NCBI GenBank assembly: GCA_008923315.1
Contig: WBSF01000001.1
Location: 62,001-126,000 of the forward strand
Source of the DNA: Betaproteobacteria bacterium SCN1
GTDB lineage: Bacteria > Pseudomonadota > Gammaproteobacteria > Burkholderiales > Thiobacillaceae
Direction: 5' to 3'
DNA length: 64,000 bases
Positions 50,990-59,793 of this stretch are shown in pieces. How positions within the stretch are numbered: position 1 is the stretch's first letter; the number at the start of each line of letters is the position of its first letter. The position numbers were made by a program, and so were the translations under genes. The notes under the pieces were generated by a model. That model was not told the origin of the DNA, made no database searches, and was given only the letters and a program-made list of their open reading frames with translations.

Positions 50990-51031
50990 GCGGGCCTCGT
51001 CGGGTCTGGGTTTTGGAAGATAATAATCGGT

Positions 51032-51781
51032 ATGGATAACGGCCCGGAAATGCGCGAACTTGAGCCCGTTTCGGGGCGGCCGGCCGCCCCGGCCTGCGCA
51101 CGGCTGCAGGCCGTCCGGGCCCGCATGGCGGAGGCGGCCCGCCAGGCCGGGCGCGATCCGGACAGCATCGCGCTGCTGGCGGTCGGCAAGACCTTTGGCG
51201 CTGCCGCCGTGCGCGAGCTGGCGGCCTGCGGGCAGCGGGCTTTCGGCGAGAACTACGTGCAGGAGGCGGTGGACAAGATCGCGGCGCTGGCGGATCTGCC
51301 GCTCGAATGGCACTTCATCGGCCCGGTCCAGAGCAACAAGACGCGTCCGATCGCGGAACATTTCGTCTGGGTACACAGTCTGGACCGCGCGAAGATCGCC
51401 GAGCGGCTGTCGGCGCAGCGGCCGGCGCATCTGCCGCCACTGCAGGTCTGCATCGAGGTGAACGTCAGCGGCGAGACGAGCAAGAGCGGCGTCGCGCCGG
51501 CCGGGGTGCCCGCGCTGGCGGCGCAGGTGGCCGGCCTGCCCGGACTGGTGTTGCGCGGTCTGATGGCGATTCCGGCGCCCGGCGCCGGCCCGGCCGCGCA
51601 GCGTGCTGCGTTCGGCCGGGTGCGTGCCGTCTTCGACGAGCTGGTCGCGCGCGGGCATGCGCTGGATACGCTGTCGATGGGCATGTCTGCCGATCTGGAG
51701 GCGGCGATACTGGAGGGCGCGACGATCGTGCGGATCGGCACTGCGCTGTTTGGAGAACGAACGGGAAAACCACATGCATAA
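51032..51781 (+). CDS. yggS: PLP-binding homeostasis protein (YggS/PROSC)
   Basis: Binds pyridoxal phosphate and helps regulate its free pool; no catalytic activity is known. The 249 residues show LLAVGKTFGAAAVRELAACG with the PLP lysine, FGENYVQEAVDKI, WHFIGPVQSNKTRPI, VCIEVNVSGETSKSG, LSMGMSADLEAAI and IRIGTALFG-like endings (VRIGTALFGER). ATG 51032 includes a 20-residue N-terminal extension. It overlaps proC by 8 bases. Confidence 0.94.
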   Translation: MDNGPEMRELEPVSGRPAAPACARLQAVRARMAEAARQAGRDPDSIALLAVGKTFGAAAVRELAACGQRAFGENYVQEAVDKIAALADLPLEWHFIGPVQSNKTRPIAEHFVWVHSLDRAKIAERLSAQRPAHLPPLQVCIEVNVSGETSKSGVAPAGVPALAAQVAGLPGLVLRGLMAIPAPGAGPAAQRAAFGRVRAVFDELVARGHALDTLSMGMSADLEAAILEGATIVRIGTALFGERTGKPHA

Positions 51782-52589
51782 AGTGAGCTTCATCGGCGGC
51801 GGCAACATGGCCGCGGCCATCATCGGCGGGCTGGTCGCCAGCGGCGCCGACCCGGCCGGCATCGAGGTGGTCGAGATCAATGCCGATGCCCGGGCGGCGC
51901 TGGCCGCGCGCTTCGGCGTCGTCACCCATGCGGATCTGTCGCAGGCGCGCCTGCACGGGCTCGTCGTGCTGGCGATCAAGCCGCAATCGCTGCCCGAGGT
52001 GGCGGCGGCACTGTCGACCCGGATGGCGGGCCAACTGGTCTTGTCCATCGCCGCCGGCGTGCGGGTCGCCGACCTGTCGCGCTGGCTGGGCGGGCACGAC
52101 CGTATCGTGCGCGCCATGCCGAACACGCCGGCGCTGGTGCGAGCCGGCATTTCGGGGCTGTATGCCGCACCGGGTTTGACCGCCGAGGCGCGTTCGGACG
52201 CCGAAGCGGTGCTCCGTGCGGTCGGCGGCGTGGTCTGGGTGGAGGCGGAAACGCAGCTCGACGCGGTGACGGCGATATCGGGCAGTGGCCCGGCCTACGT
52301 GTTCTACTGCATCGAGGCGCTCGAAGCGGCCGCCGTGGCGCAAGGCCTGGCGCCGCAGATTGCGCGCCAGCTTGCACTCCAGACTTTTTTCGGGGCGGGC
52401 AAGCTGGCGCTCGAATCGGGCGAAGAGCCGGCGCTGCTGCGCCAGCGGGTCACCTCCCGGGGCGGCACGACCGAGCGCGGGCTCGCCGCGCTGGATGCGG
52501 GCGACGTCAAGGCCGCGTTCGCCGCCGCCGCCGCCGCCGCCAGCCGGCGCAGTGCCGAGCTGGGCGATGAGCTGGGGAGACTCGCATGA
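51774..52589 (+). CDS. proC: Pyrroline-5-carboxylate reductase
   Basis: Last step of proline synthesis, reducing pyrroline-5-carboxylate with NADPH. The 271 residues begin VSFIGGGNMAAAIIGGL (Rossmann fold). AIKPQSL, RAMPNTPALV, AISGSGPAYVFY and RQRVTSRGGTTERGL complete the signature. It follows yggS by overlap and itself overlaps yggT by 4 bases. The yggS-proC-yggT order is widely conserved. Confidence 0.96.
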   Translation: MHKVSFIGGGNMAAAIIGGLVASGADPAGIEVVEINADARAALAARFGVVTHADLSQARLHGLVVLAIKPQSLPEVAAALSTRMAGQLVLSIAAGVRVADLSRWLGGHDRIVRAMPNTPALVRAGISGLYAAPGLTAEARSDAEAVLRAVGGVVWVEAETQLDAVTAISGSGPAYVFYCIEALEAAAVAQGLAPQIARQLALQTFFGAGKLALESGEEPALLRQRVTSRGGTTERGLAALDAGDVKAAFAAAAAAASRRSAELGDELGRLA

Positions 52590-53161
52590 TCGGCAACGCC
52601 CTGCATTTCCTCATCCAGACGATCGGAAATCTGTTCGTCATCGCAGTGCTGCTGCGTTTCATGATGCAGCTCTTCCGTGTGCCTTTCCGCAATCCCTTCG
52701 CGCAGTTCGTCGTGGCCCTCACCGATTTCGCGGTGAAACCGCTACGCCAGCTCGTGCCCGGCACATTCGGGCTGGACTGGGCCTGTCTGGTGCTGGCCTA
52801 CCTGATCGAACTGCTGGTTGTCGTTTCCGGCTACTGGCTCGACGGCTTTCCGTTTGCGCTGGCCGGCGGCGGCGTCTGGCCGGTGATACTGGGGCTGGCG
52901 CTGATCCGGCTGTTCACGCTGACGGTGTATCTCGTCATCGGCATCACGCTGGTGAGCGCGGTGCTGTCGTGGGTCAATCCGCACACGCCGCTGATGCCGG
53001 TGGTGCAGGCCCTGTCCGAGCCCTTCCTGCGGCCGATCCGGCGCTTCGTGCCACTGATCGCCAATGTGGACCTCTCGCCCATCGTGCTGTTCATCCTGTG
53101 CCAGCTGGTACTGATGGTGCCGGTGATGGCGCTGGAGCGGGCACTGCTCGGTGGCCTGTGA
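52586..53161 (+). CDS. yggT: YggT family inner-membrane protein
   Basis: 191 residues with about four hydrophobic segments in two YggT repeats. The repeats carry RFMMQLFRVPFRNPFAQFVV and LRQLVPGTFGLDWACLVL, and a second unit with VLSWVNPHTPLMPVV and LRPIRRFVP. Role unknown; linked in other bacteria to osmotic or cell-division functions. It overlaps proC and DUF167 and looks cotranscribed with both. Confidence 0.92.
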   Translation: MIGNALHFLIQTIGNLFVIAVLLRFMMQLFRVPFRNPFAQFVVALTDFAVKPLRQLVPGTFGLDWACLVLAYLIELLVVVSGYWLDGFPFALAGGGVWPVILGLALIRLFTLTVYLVIGITLVSAVLSWVNPHTPLMPVVQALSEPFLRPIRRFVPLIANVDLSPIVLFILCQLVLMVPVMALERALLGGL

Positions 53162-53462
53162 GCCGGACGCGCCCCCCGTCTGGGCGCATCGGGACGGCGA
53201 GGCCTGGCTGATCGACCTGCACGTGCAGCCGGGCGCCCGGACGACCGTGGCCGTCGGCGAGCACGGCGGCCGGCTGAAACTCAAGATCGCCGCGCCGCCC
53301 GTCGATAATAAGGCGAATGCGCACCTGCTCGCCTGGCTGGCCGCGCGGCTGGGGGTTCCGAAGTCGTCGGTCGCCCTGGTGCGCGGCGACGCTTCGCGGC
53401 AGAAGACCGTGGCGGTGCGCGGGGTGGAGCGCCCTTGGCTCGATATTGTGGAACAACCGTAA
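53151..53462 (+). CDS. DUF167 family protein (YggU-like)
   Basis: 103 residues from GTG 53151, overlapping yggT by 11 bases. The core LHVQPGARTTVAVGEHGGRLKLKIAAPPVDNKANAHLL and VRGDASRQKTVAV match DUF167. Function unknown, although the fold is small and conserved and it usually travels with yggT. Confidence 0.88.
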   Translation: MACEPDAPPVWAHRDGEAWLIDLHVQPGARTTVAVGEHGGRLKLKIAAPPVDNKANAHLLAWLAARLGVPKSSVALVRGDASRQKTVAVRGVERPWLDIVEQP

Positions 53463-53468
53463 ACCCGC

Positions 53469-55373
53469 ATGAGTGTGCATCTCGAACAGGAAGTCGCCGA
53501 CTTCAGCGAACGCCGTCTGCGGCTGGCGACCGCCATCACTGACTATGCCGACTGGCTCGACCGCCAGCACGGTATCGATGCCGAACGCACGCTGCGCCTG
53601 ACCGACATCGCCGCCGGCCTGCGCCAGGACCGGCTGGTCGTCGCTTTTGTCGCCGAGTTTTCGCGCGGCAAGACCGAACTCATCAACGCACTGTTCTTTG
53701 CCGACCATGGCCAGCGTCTGCTGCCCTCGGACGCCGGCCGGACGACCATGTGTCCCACCGAGCTGTACAGCGAAGCCGATGCGCCGCCGACGCTTGCCCT
53801 GCTGCCGATCGAAACGCGTGCGCGCGGCGATTCGCTCGCCCGCCTCAAGCACATGCCGGTCGAATGGGTGCGCATCGCGCTCGATCCCGCCGACCCGCGC
53901 CAACTGGCCGGCAGCCTGAAGAAACTGACCGAAACCCGGTCGATGCCGGCAGTGGAGGCGATCGAACTCGGCCTGTGGAACGGCGAGGACGAAACCTTGC
54001 GCCACGAGCTGCGCGCCGACGGCACGGTGCAGGTGCCGGCCTGGCGCTACGCCATGGTGAACTACCCGCATCCGCTGCTGCAGGCGGGGCTCACTGTGCT
54101 CGACACGCCTGGCCTCAATGCGTTGGGCGCCGAACCGGAGCTCACCCTGTCGGTGATTCCGAATGCCCACGCGGTGATTTTTCTGCTGGCCACCGATACC
54201 GGTGTGACGCGTTCCGACCTGGAAATCTGGCAGAAGCACGTGCATCGCCACACCAACTATCACGTCGCGGTGCTGAACAAGATCGACATGCAGTGGGACG
54301 ATCTCAAGACCGACGCAGAAGTACAGGCCGGTATCGAGCGCCAGGCCGAGGAAACCGCGCGCGTGCTGAAACTGCCGCGCAGTCGCGTATTCACTGTGTC
54401 GGCGCAGAAGGCGCTGGCGGCCAAGATTCGCGGCGACGAGCCCCTGCGGCTGCGTTCGGGGATCGAATCGCTGGAGTACCTGCTGGCCCATCAGGTGATC
54501 CCTTCCCGTCGCGACATGCTCTACCACGCCGTCGGCCGCGAGGTCAGCGCCCTGATCGACGAGAGCCGCGCCGACGTCGCCATGCGCGTCAAGCGCAGCA
54601 GCGACGAACTGATCCAGCTCACCCAGCTGTCCGGCAAAAACCGCGATCTCATCGCCCAGACGCGCACCGCGCTGCAGCAGGAAAAGGAAAGCTACGACGC
54701 CACCGCCGGACAGTTCCGTCTGACCCGCAAGATGATGCAGGCGCAGGGCGAGCATCTGCTTTCCAACCTGTCGCAGGACGCGCTCACGGAGATCCTGGAC
54801 GGGGCACGCGCCGCGATGGAGGGAAGCTGGACCACGCGCGGCCTGACCCAGTCCATACGCCAGCTTTCCGGCGATATGAGCGCGCGCATCCAGCAGGCGA
54901 GCCAGCTTGCCGACAACATGCTCGGTGCGCTGGAGCAGGCCTATCTGCGTTTCCACCGCCAGCATGGCCTGCCCAAGATGCAGGTGCCCCGTCTGGACCT
55001 GTCGGCCTATCGCAACCGGCTGAAAGCGCTGCTCGACGAGACCGAGGCATTCTGCCGCGACCCCGCGAATCTCATGCTCGAAAAGCGTTTCATGATCCGC
55101 CGCTTCTACGCGGGGCTGGCCGAGGAGGCGAGAAAGGCTTTCGACCTTGCCCGGACGGATGCCGAACGCTGGCTGCGCATTGCGCTCGACCCGGTCATGA
55201 CGCGCATCCGCGAGCACAAGCAATACCTCGATACCCGCCTCAACAACCTGCAGCGCATCCTCGAAAACATGGGTACGCTGCACGGCCGCATGGCCCAGAT
55301 CAAGGACGAGATCGGCGCGCTGCGCCGCGAAAAGGCCGAACTCGAACGGATTGCCGGCGCGCTGGCCGCGTAG
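53469..55373 (+). CDS. Bacterial dynamin-like GTPase
   Basis: 634 residues. A GTPase domain (about 55-330) has a P-loop VAEFSRGKTE (62-70), DTPG at 212-215 and NKID at 270-273. A long helical stalk follows (about 330-634), with probable coiled coils and the stretch EKRFMIRRFYAGLAEEA. The P-loop reads AEFSRGKT, with Ala where GxxxxGK[ST] usually has Gly. Related dynamin-like proteins act on membranes, but there is no clear membrane segment here. The gene follows DUF167 by 6 bases and may be part of that run. Confidence 0.85.
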   Translation: MSVHLEQEVADFSERRLRLATAITDYADWLDRQHGIDAERTLRLTDIAAGLRQDRLVVAFVAEFSRGKTELINALFFADHGQRLLPSDAGRTTMCPTELYSEADAPPTLALLPIETRARGDSLARLKHMPVEWVRIALDPADPRQLAGSLKKLTETRSMPAVEAIELGLWNGEDETLRHELRADGTVQVPAWRYAMVNYPHPLLQAGLTVLDTPGLNALGAEPELTLSVIPNAHAVIFLLATDTGVTRSDLEIWQKHVHRHTNYHVAVLNKIDMQWDDLKTDAEVQAGIERQAEETARVLKLPRSRVFTVSAQKALAAKIRGDEPLRLRSGIESLEYLLAHQVIPSRRDMLYHAVGREVSALIDESRADVAMRVKRSSDELIQLTQLSGKNRDLIAQTRTALQQEKESYDATAGQFRLTRKMMQAQGEHLLSNLSQDALTEILDGARAAMEGSWTTRGLTQSIRQLSGDMSARIQQASQLADNMLGALEQAYLRFHRQHGLPKMQVPRLDLSAYRNRLKALLDETEAFCRDPANLMLEKRFMIRRFYAGLAEEARKAFDLARTDAERWLRIALDPVMTRIREHKQYLDTRLNNLQRILENMGTLHGRMAQIKDEIGALRREKAELERIAGALAA

Positions 55374-55403
55374 CCGCAGCGCGGAATCGGGCGGCGCAGG
55401 CGG

Positions 55404-57137
55404 TCAGCCGTTCAGCCGGGCCAGCAGGGCCGCCGTTTTCTCGGGGTCGATGTTTTTCAGCAGTTTTTGCGCAATCGGCGTGACATCCTCGATGTGCGAC
55501 TTCAGCACCTGCTGTTTCACCTGCAGCAGGCTGGCCGGGTGCATCGAGAACGAACGCAGGCCCAGGCCCAGCAGAAGGCGCGTCAGCAGCGGGTCGCCGG
55601 CCATCTCGCCGCAGACCGACACCGGCTTGCCGGCCTTGGCCCCGGCGCGGATGGTCTGCTGGACGAGGCCGAGCACGGCAGGGTTCAAGGGATCGTAGAG
55701 ATGCGCCACACTGTCGTCGGCGCGGTCGATGGCCAGCGTGTACTGAATGAGGTCGTTGGTGCCGATGGACAGGAAGTCGAGCTGTTCGGCGAAGAAGGCG
55801 GCCGACAGCGCGGCGGCGGGCACTTCGATCATGCCGCCGATGGGGATGCCTTCGTCGAATTTCAGGCCGTCCTTCCTGAGCGAGGCCTTGGCTTCGTCGA
55901 TGCGCTGCAGCGACTGCCGCAGCTCGGTGAAACTGGCGAGCATGGGGATGAGCATACGCACCCGGCCATGGGCCGAGGCGCGCAGGATCGCGCGCAACTG
56001 GGTGTGGAACAGGCCCGGTTCGGCGAGACACAGGCGGATCGCGCGCAGGCCGAGCGCCGGGTTGTCCGCGACGGTATGGCCCCAGGGCGCCTGCTTGTCG
56101 GCGCCGAGGTCGAGCGTGCGGATGGTGACGGGCTTGCCGTCCAGGGCTTCGGCCACGGCCTTGTACGATTCGAACTGCTCTTCCTCGTCCGGCAGGTCGT
56201 CACGGTTGAGAAAGAGGAATTCGCTGCGGAAGAGGCCAACGCCCTGCGCGCCTGCCGCCTTGACCGCATCGATGTCGTCGAGCAGCTCGATGTTCGCCAT
56301 CAGCTCGACCGGCGTGCCGTCGAGCGTGGCGGACTTGCTGCTCTTCAGCCGCTTGAGCTTGTCGGTGTCGATACGCCACTGGTTCTGCCGCAGCCGGTAT
56401 TCGGCCAGCACCGACTCGTCGGGATTGACGATGACGACGCCGTCGCGGCCGTCGACGATCAGCAGGTCGTGGTCGCGGATCAACCCGCGCGCGGTGTGCA
56501 GCGCCATCACCGAGGGCATGGCCATGCTGCGTGCGAGGATGGCGGTATGCGAGGTGGCGCCGCCGAGGTCGGTGATGAAGGCGGCGAAGTGCACGTTCTT
56601 GAAGATCACCATGTCGGCCGGCGTCAGTTCGTGCGCGACCAGAATGCGTTCGCTGTCGAAGTCGACGTCCAGCGGCAGATGGCTGGGATGGCCCATCAGC
56701 GCCTTCAGCACGCGCTGCACCACCTGCACCACGTCTTCCTGGCGGCTTCTGAGGTAGGGGTCGTCGATTTCCTCGAAGCGCGCGACCAGCGCCTCCATCT
56801 GCTGCGCCAGCGCCCATTCGGCGTTGCACTGTGTTTCGCGGATCAGGCGCTTGGGTTCTTCGGCGATCATCGAATCGCCGAGAAACATCAGGTGCATGTC
56901 GAGGAAAGCGGACAGCTCGGCCGGCGCATTCGAGGGAATGTGCTCGCGCAGATTCTCGAGCTCGGCGCGGGTTGCCATGATCGCTTCGTCGAAACGCGCC
57001 AGTTCGTCCTTGATGTATTTCCGGTCGAGCATGTACTGCGGCACTTCGACGCGCGCGTTCGACGCGAGATGCGCATAACCGATGGCGATGCCGCCGGAAA
57101 CGCCGATGCCGTGGAGGCTGAAGCTCGTGGCCGGCAT
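55404..57137 (-). CDS. ptsI: PTS enzyme I (PEP-protein phosphotransferase)
   Basis: Autophosphorylates from PEP and passes phosphate to HPr. The 577 residues have the phospho-histidine site GGATSHTAILARSMAMPSV and the PEP site with VSVCGEMAGDP and IGTNDLIQYTLAIDR. It lies 4 bases after ptsH. No sugar-specific EIIB or EIIC is in the window, as is common in betaproteobacteria, where this PTS is thought to be regulatory. Confidence 0.97.
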   Translation of the reverse strand: MPATSFSLHGIGVSGGIAIGYAHLASNARVEVPQYMLDRKYIKDELARFDEAIMATRAELENLREHIPSNAPAELSAFLDMHLMFLGDSMIAEEPKRLIRETQCNAEWALAQQMEALVARFEEIDDPYLRSRQEDVVQVVQRVLKALMGHPSHLPLDVDFDSERILVAHELTPADMVIFKNVHFAAFITDLGGATSHTAILARSMAMPSVMALHTARGLIRDHDLLIVDGRDGVVIVNPDESVLAEYRLRQNQWRIDTDKLKRLKSSKSATLDGTPVELMANIELLDDIDAVKAAGAQGVGLFRSEFLFLNRDDLPDEEEQFESYKAVAEALDGKPVTIRTLDLGADKQAPWGHTVADNPALGLRAIRLCLAEPGLFHTQLRAILRASAHGRVRMLIPMLASFTELRQSLQRIDEAKASLRKDGLKFDEGIPIGGMIEVPAAALSAAFFAEQLDFLSIGTNDLIQYTLAIDRADDSVAHLYDPLNPAVLGLVQQTIRAGAKAGKPVSVCGEMAGDPLLTRLLLGLGLRSFSMHPASLLQVKQQVLKSHIEDVTPIAQKLLKNIDPEKTAALLARLNG

Positions 57138-57141
57138 GGCG

Positions 57142-57414
57142 TCAGGCGATTTCCTCGCCGAAGCCGCTCGCGATCAGGTCCGTCAGGGCATCCATGGCCG
57201 CGATTTCGTCCTGGCCTTCGGTTTCCAGGGTGATGGTGCTGCCCCGGGCCGCGGCCAGCATCATCACGCCCATGATGCTCTTGGCATTGACCCGGCGGCC
57301 GTTCTTGGACATGTGAACTTCGCTGGCGAAGCTGGAAGCGAGTTGCGTGAGTTTGGCGGAGGGGCGGGCGTGCAGCCCGAGTTTATTGACGATTTCAACG
57401 TCCCGTTGCTGCAT
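57142..57414 (-). CDS. ptsH: HPr phosphocarrier protein
   Basis: 90-residue phosphocarrier. The active-site histidine is His 15 (LGLHARPSAK), and Ser 46 (AKSIMGVMM) is conserved, so it may be a substrate of an HPr kinase encoded elsewhere. The start overlaps the EIIA gene by 20 bases and ptsI follows after 4 bases. Confidence 0.97.
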   Translation of the reverse strand: MQQRDVEIVNKLGLHARPSAKLTQLASSFASEVHMSKNGRRVNAKSIMGVMMLAAARGSTITLETEGQDEIAAMDALTDLIASGFGEEIA

Positions 57415-57811
57415 GGCACATGGTCTCGGAAATATGGTTGATGCTGTTGCGCCCGCCTTCGACGATGCGTTCGACGAGTTCGGGCAGGGCCAGCGTCTCG
57501 CGATAGTTCAGTGCCTTCAGCAGCATGGGCAGGTTGGCGCCGGTGACGCCTTCGACCCGGGCAGGTTCGAGCTGGCGGCACAGGGTGTTGCAGGGTGTGG
57601 CGCCGTACATGTCGGTCAGCACCAGCACGCCGTCGCCCTGCTGGAGTGCGTCCAGGCGGGCCTGCAGCACTTTCTGCCGTTCGTCCGGATCGGCATGCCC
57701 GGTGAAATCGAGCGTATCGAGTCCGGGTGGACGGTCGCCGAGCACGTGTACCGCACATTCGACCAGGCTGTCGGCGAGCGAGCCGTGGGCGACGATGAGG
57801 ATGCCGATCAT
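57395..57811 (-). CDS. PTS EIIA of the mannose family (ManX-type)
   Basis: 138 residues with the phosphorylated histidine in AHGSL (His 9) and the domain stretches GVLVLTDMYGATPCN and GVTGANLPMLLKAL. In betaproteobacteria this EIIA accompanies HPr and EI without a permease, so a regulatory role is likely. It follows apbE by 54 bases and overlaps ptsH by 20 bases. Confidence 0.92.
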   Translation of the reverse strand: MIGILIVAHGSLADSLVECAVHVLGDRPPGLDTLDFTGHADPDERQKVLQARLDALQQGDGVLVLTDMYGATPCNTLCRQLEPARVEGVTGANLPMLLKALNYRETLALPELVERIVEGGRNSINHISETMCHAATGR

Positions 57812-57865
57812 TGCGAATGAGGTCGGGCCGAAAAGCCGTATTCTACCGCGCGCCCGTTCCGCCGC

Positions 57866-58861
57866 TTACTCCCGCAGGCGAGCCTGCATGGCGGGCGAGA
57901 CCTGCAGGCGGCCAGCCGCGTCGACCGCCAGCCAGTCGACAAGCCCGAGCCGGCCGGCGACGTCCGCCAGCTGCGTGGGGCCGGCGATGAAAAGCGGCTT
58001 GGACAGTGCGTCCGAGCGGACGCCGGCCGCCCGGCCGGAAACCAGGATCGTCACCGATTGCAGACCGGTGGCTGGCCGGCCGCTGCGCGGGTCGATGAGA
58101 TGGCAGTAGCGCACGCCATCCGCCTCGAAATAGCGCTGGTAGTCGCCCGAGGTGCCGATGGCCTCGCCGTCGCGCAACTCCAGCGTGGCCAGCGTGCCGG
58201 GTGTGCGCGGATGCTGGATGCCCACGCGCCAGAGGCGGTCGCCAGGTTGGCCCAGCGCGAGCACGTTGCCGCCGATGTTGATGAGCGCGTTACCGATGCC
58301 GTGCCGTTTCAGGATCGCCGCCGCATCGTCGAGCGCGCGACCCTTGGCATAGCCGCCCAGATCGAGCTGTACGGCCGGATTGGCGCTGGAGACGAGCGTG
58401 TCCTCGATGCGCAGATCGGCCATGCGCGGACGCCGGCGGACCCAGGCGGCGATGGCGGCATCGTCCGGCACGCGGGCGGGCGGCGTATCGGCATGAAACC
58501 CCCACAGTGCGACGAGGCCGCCGATCGCCGGATCGAAGCGTTCGTCCGACTGCGCGGCCAGTGCCTGCGCGTCGCGCAGCATCGCCGCGAGTTCGGGCGA
58601 CACCGTCATCGCTTCGCCGCGCGCGAGTGCGTCGTTCAGGCGCGACAGATCGCTGGGCTGCCAGGCGTGCAACATGCGGTGCATGGCATCGAAATGCGCG
58701 AGTACGTCGCCGATGGCGGTGCGGGCCCGGGGTTCGGGTGCGCCGGCTACGCTGACCTCGACCAGGGTGCCGAAGACGTAGGCCTGCTGTCTGACGATGT
58801 CTGGCGGACGTGCGCAGGCGGCGAGCAGCATGGCGCACAGCAGCGCGAAAATCAGCCGCAT
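57866..58861 (-). CDS. apbE: FAD:protein FMN transferase (ApbE)
   Basis: Attaches FMN to threonine of target flavoproteins such as Na+-NQR or Rnf subunits in the periplasm. The 331 residues have a lipoprotein signal (LLAAC, Cys 16), LDLGGYAKGRALDDAA and NIGGNVLALG with the FAD site, and the C-terminal HLIDPRSGRPA and DALSKPLFI. The start overlaps gshB stop by one base (TGATG). No Nqr or Rnf gene is nearby, so the target is unknown. Confidence 0.93.
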   Translation of the reverse strand: MRLIFALLCAMLLAACARPPDIVRQQAYVFGTLVEVSVAGAPEPRARTAIGDVLAHFDAMHRMLHAWQPSDLSRLNDALARGEAMTVSPELAAMLRDAQALAAQSDERFDPAIGGLVALWGFHADTPPARVPDDAAIAAWVRRRPRMADLRIEDTLVSSANPAVQLDLGGYAKGRALDDAAAILKRHGIGNALINIGGNVLALGQPGDRLWRVGIQHPRTPGTLATLELRDGEAIGTSGDYQRYFEADGVRYCHLIDPRSGRPATGLQSVTILVSGRAAGVRSDALSKPLFIAGPTQLADVAGRLGLVDWLAVDAAGRLQVSPAMQARLRE

Positions 58862-59793
58862 CAGCTGCGTTCCAGCGCCTCGACGAAATGTGCGGCGACG
58901 TCGTAGCCGGCCTGCGCGGCGATTTCCTGGAAGCCGGTGGGACTGGTGACGTTGATTTCGGTGAGACAGTCGCCGATCACGTCGAGGCCGGCGAGGAAAA
59001 TGCCGCGCATCTGCGCCCAGGGGGCGATGGCTTCTGCGATGGCGCGGTCGCGTTCGGACAATGGCTGGGCACGGGCGGTGCCGCCCGCGGCGAGGTTGCC
59101 GCGGGTTTCGCCCGGCTGCGGAATGCGCGCCAGCGCAAAGGGCACGACTTCGCCGTCGATCAGCAGGATGCGCTTGTCGCCTTCGGCGATTTCGGGCAGG
59201 TAGCGCTGTGCCATGATCGGGCGCTGGCCACGATGCGTGAGGGTCTCGAGGATGGCATTGCGGTTGGGATCGCCGACGCCGAGCCGGAACACGCCGCTGC
59301 CGCCCATCTCGGTGAGCGGCTTGACGATGATGTCGCCGTGTTCGATCAGGAAGGCCTCGATCTCGACCGCCTGGGCGGCGACGAGCGTGGGCGCGACGAA
59401 CTGCGGAAAATCGAGAATGGCCAGTTTCTCGTTGCAGTCGCGTAGCGCGGCCGGCCGGTTCAATACGCGCGCGCCGGCCGCCTCGGCAATGCCGAGCAGA
59501 TGCGTGGCGAGCAGGTAATCGGTGTCGACCGGCGGATCGGTGCGCATCACGATGGCGTCGAAATCGGTCAGCAGGCGTTCGCGTTTGCCGAGGGCCCGGT
59601 ACCAGGCTTCGTCCGGCGAAATGTCGAGCGCGTCGGCGTCGACGCAGACCTGGCCGCCGCGCACGTAGAGATGCGCAGCTTCGCAGGCGGATACGGCATG
59701 GCCGCGTGCGTGCGCGGCGCGCATCATTGCCACGCTGGAGTCCTTGCGCGGTTTGAGCCTGGCCAGCGGGTCGGCGACGAACAGCAGCTTCAT
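58861..59793 (-). CDS. gshB: Glutathione synthetase
   Basis: ATP-grasp ligase joining glycine to gamma-glutamylcysteine. The 310 residues from ATG 59793 include FVADPLARLKPRKDSS, VMRTDPPVDTDYLLATHLL, IVKPLTEMGGSGVFRL, ILLIDGEVVPFALARIP and NVTSPTGFQEI. It overlaps gshA by 4 bases (ATGA) and apbE by 1 base. The frame remains open into gshA, but that stretch is not used. Confidence 0.96.
   Translation of the reverse strand: MKLLFVADPLARLKPRKDSSVAMMRAAHARGHAVSACEAAHLYVRGGQVCVDADALDISPDEAWYRALGKRERLLTDFDAIVMRTDPPVDTDYLLATHLLGIAEAAGARVLNRPAALRDCNEKLAILDFPQFVAPTLVAAQAVEIEAFLIEHGDIIVKPLTEMGGSGVFRLGVGDPNRNAILETLTHRGQRPIMAQRYLPEIAEGDKRILLIDGEVVPFALARIPQPGETRGNLAAGGTARAQPLSERDRAIAEAIAPWAQMRGIFLAGLDVIGDCLTEINVTSPTGFQEIAAQAGYDVAAHFVEALERS

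Noticed and set aside
53091..55283. A long minus-strand open frame opposite the dynamin-like gene
   Set aside because: The plus strand shows a full GTPase domain; the opposite frame is a composition shadow.
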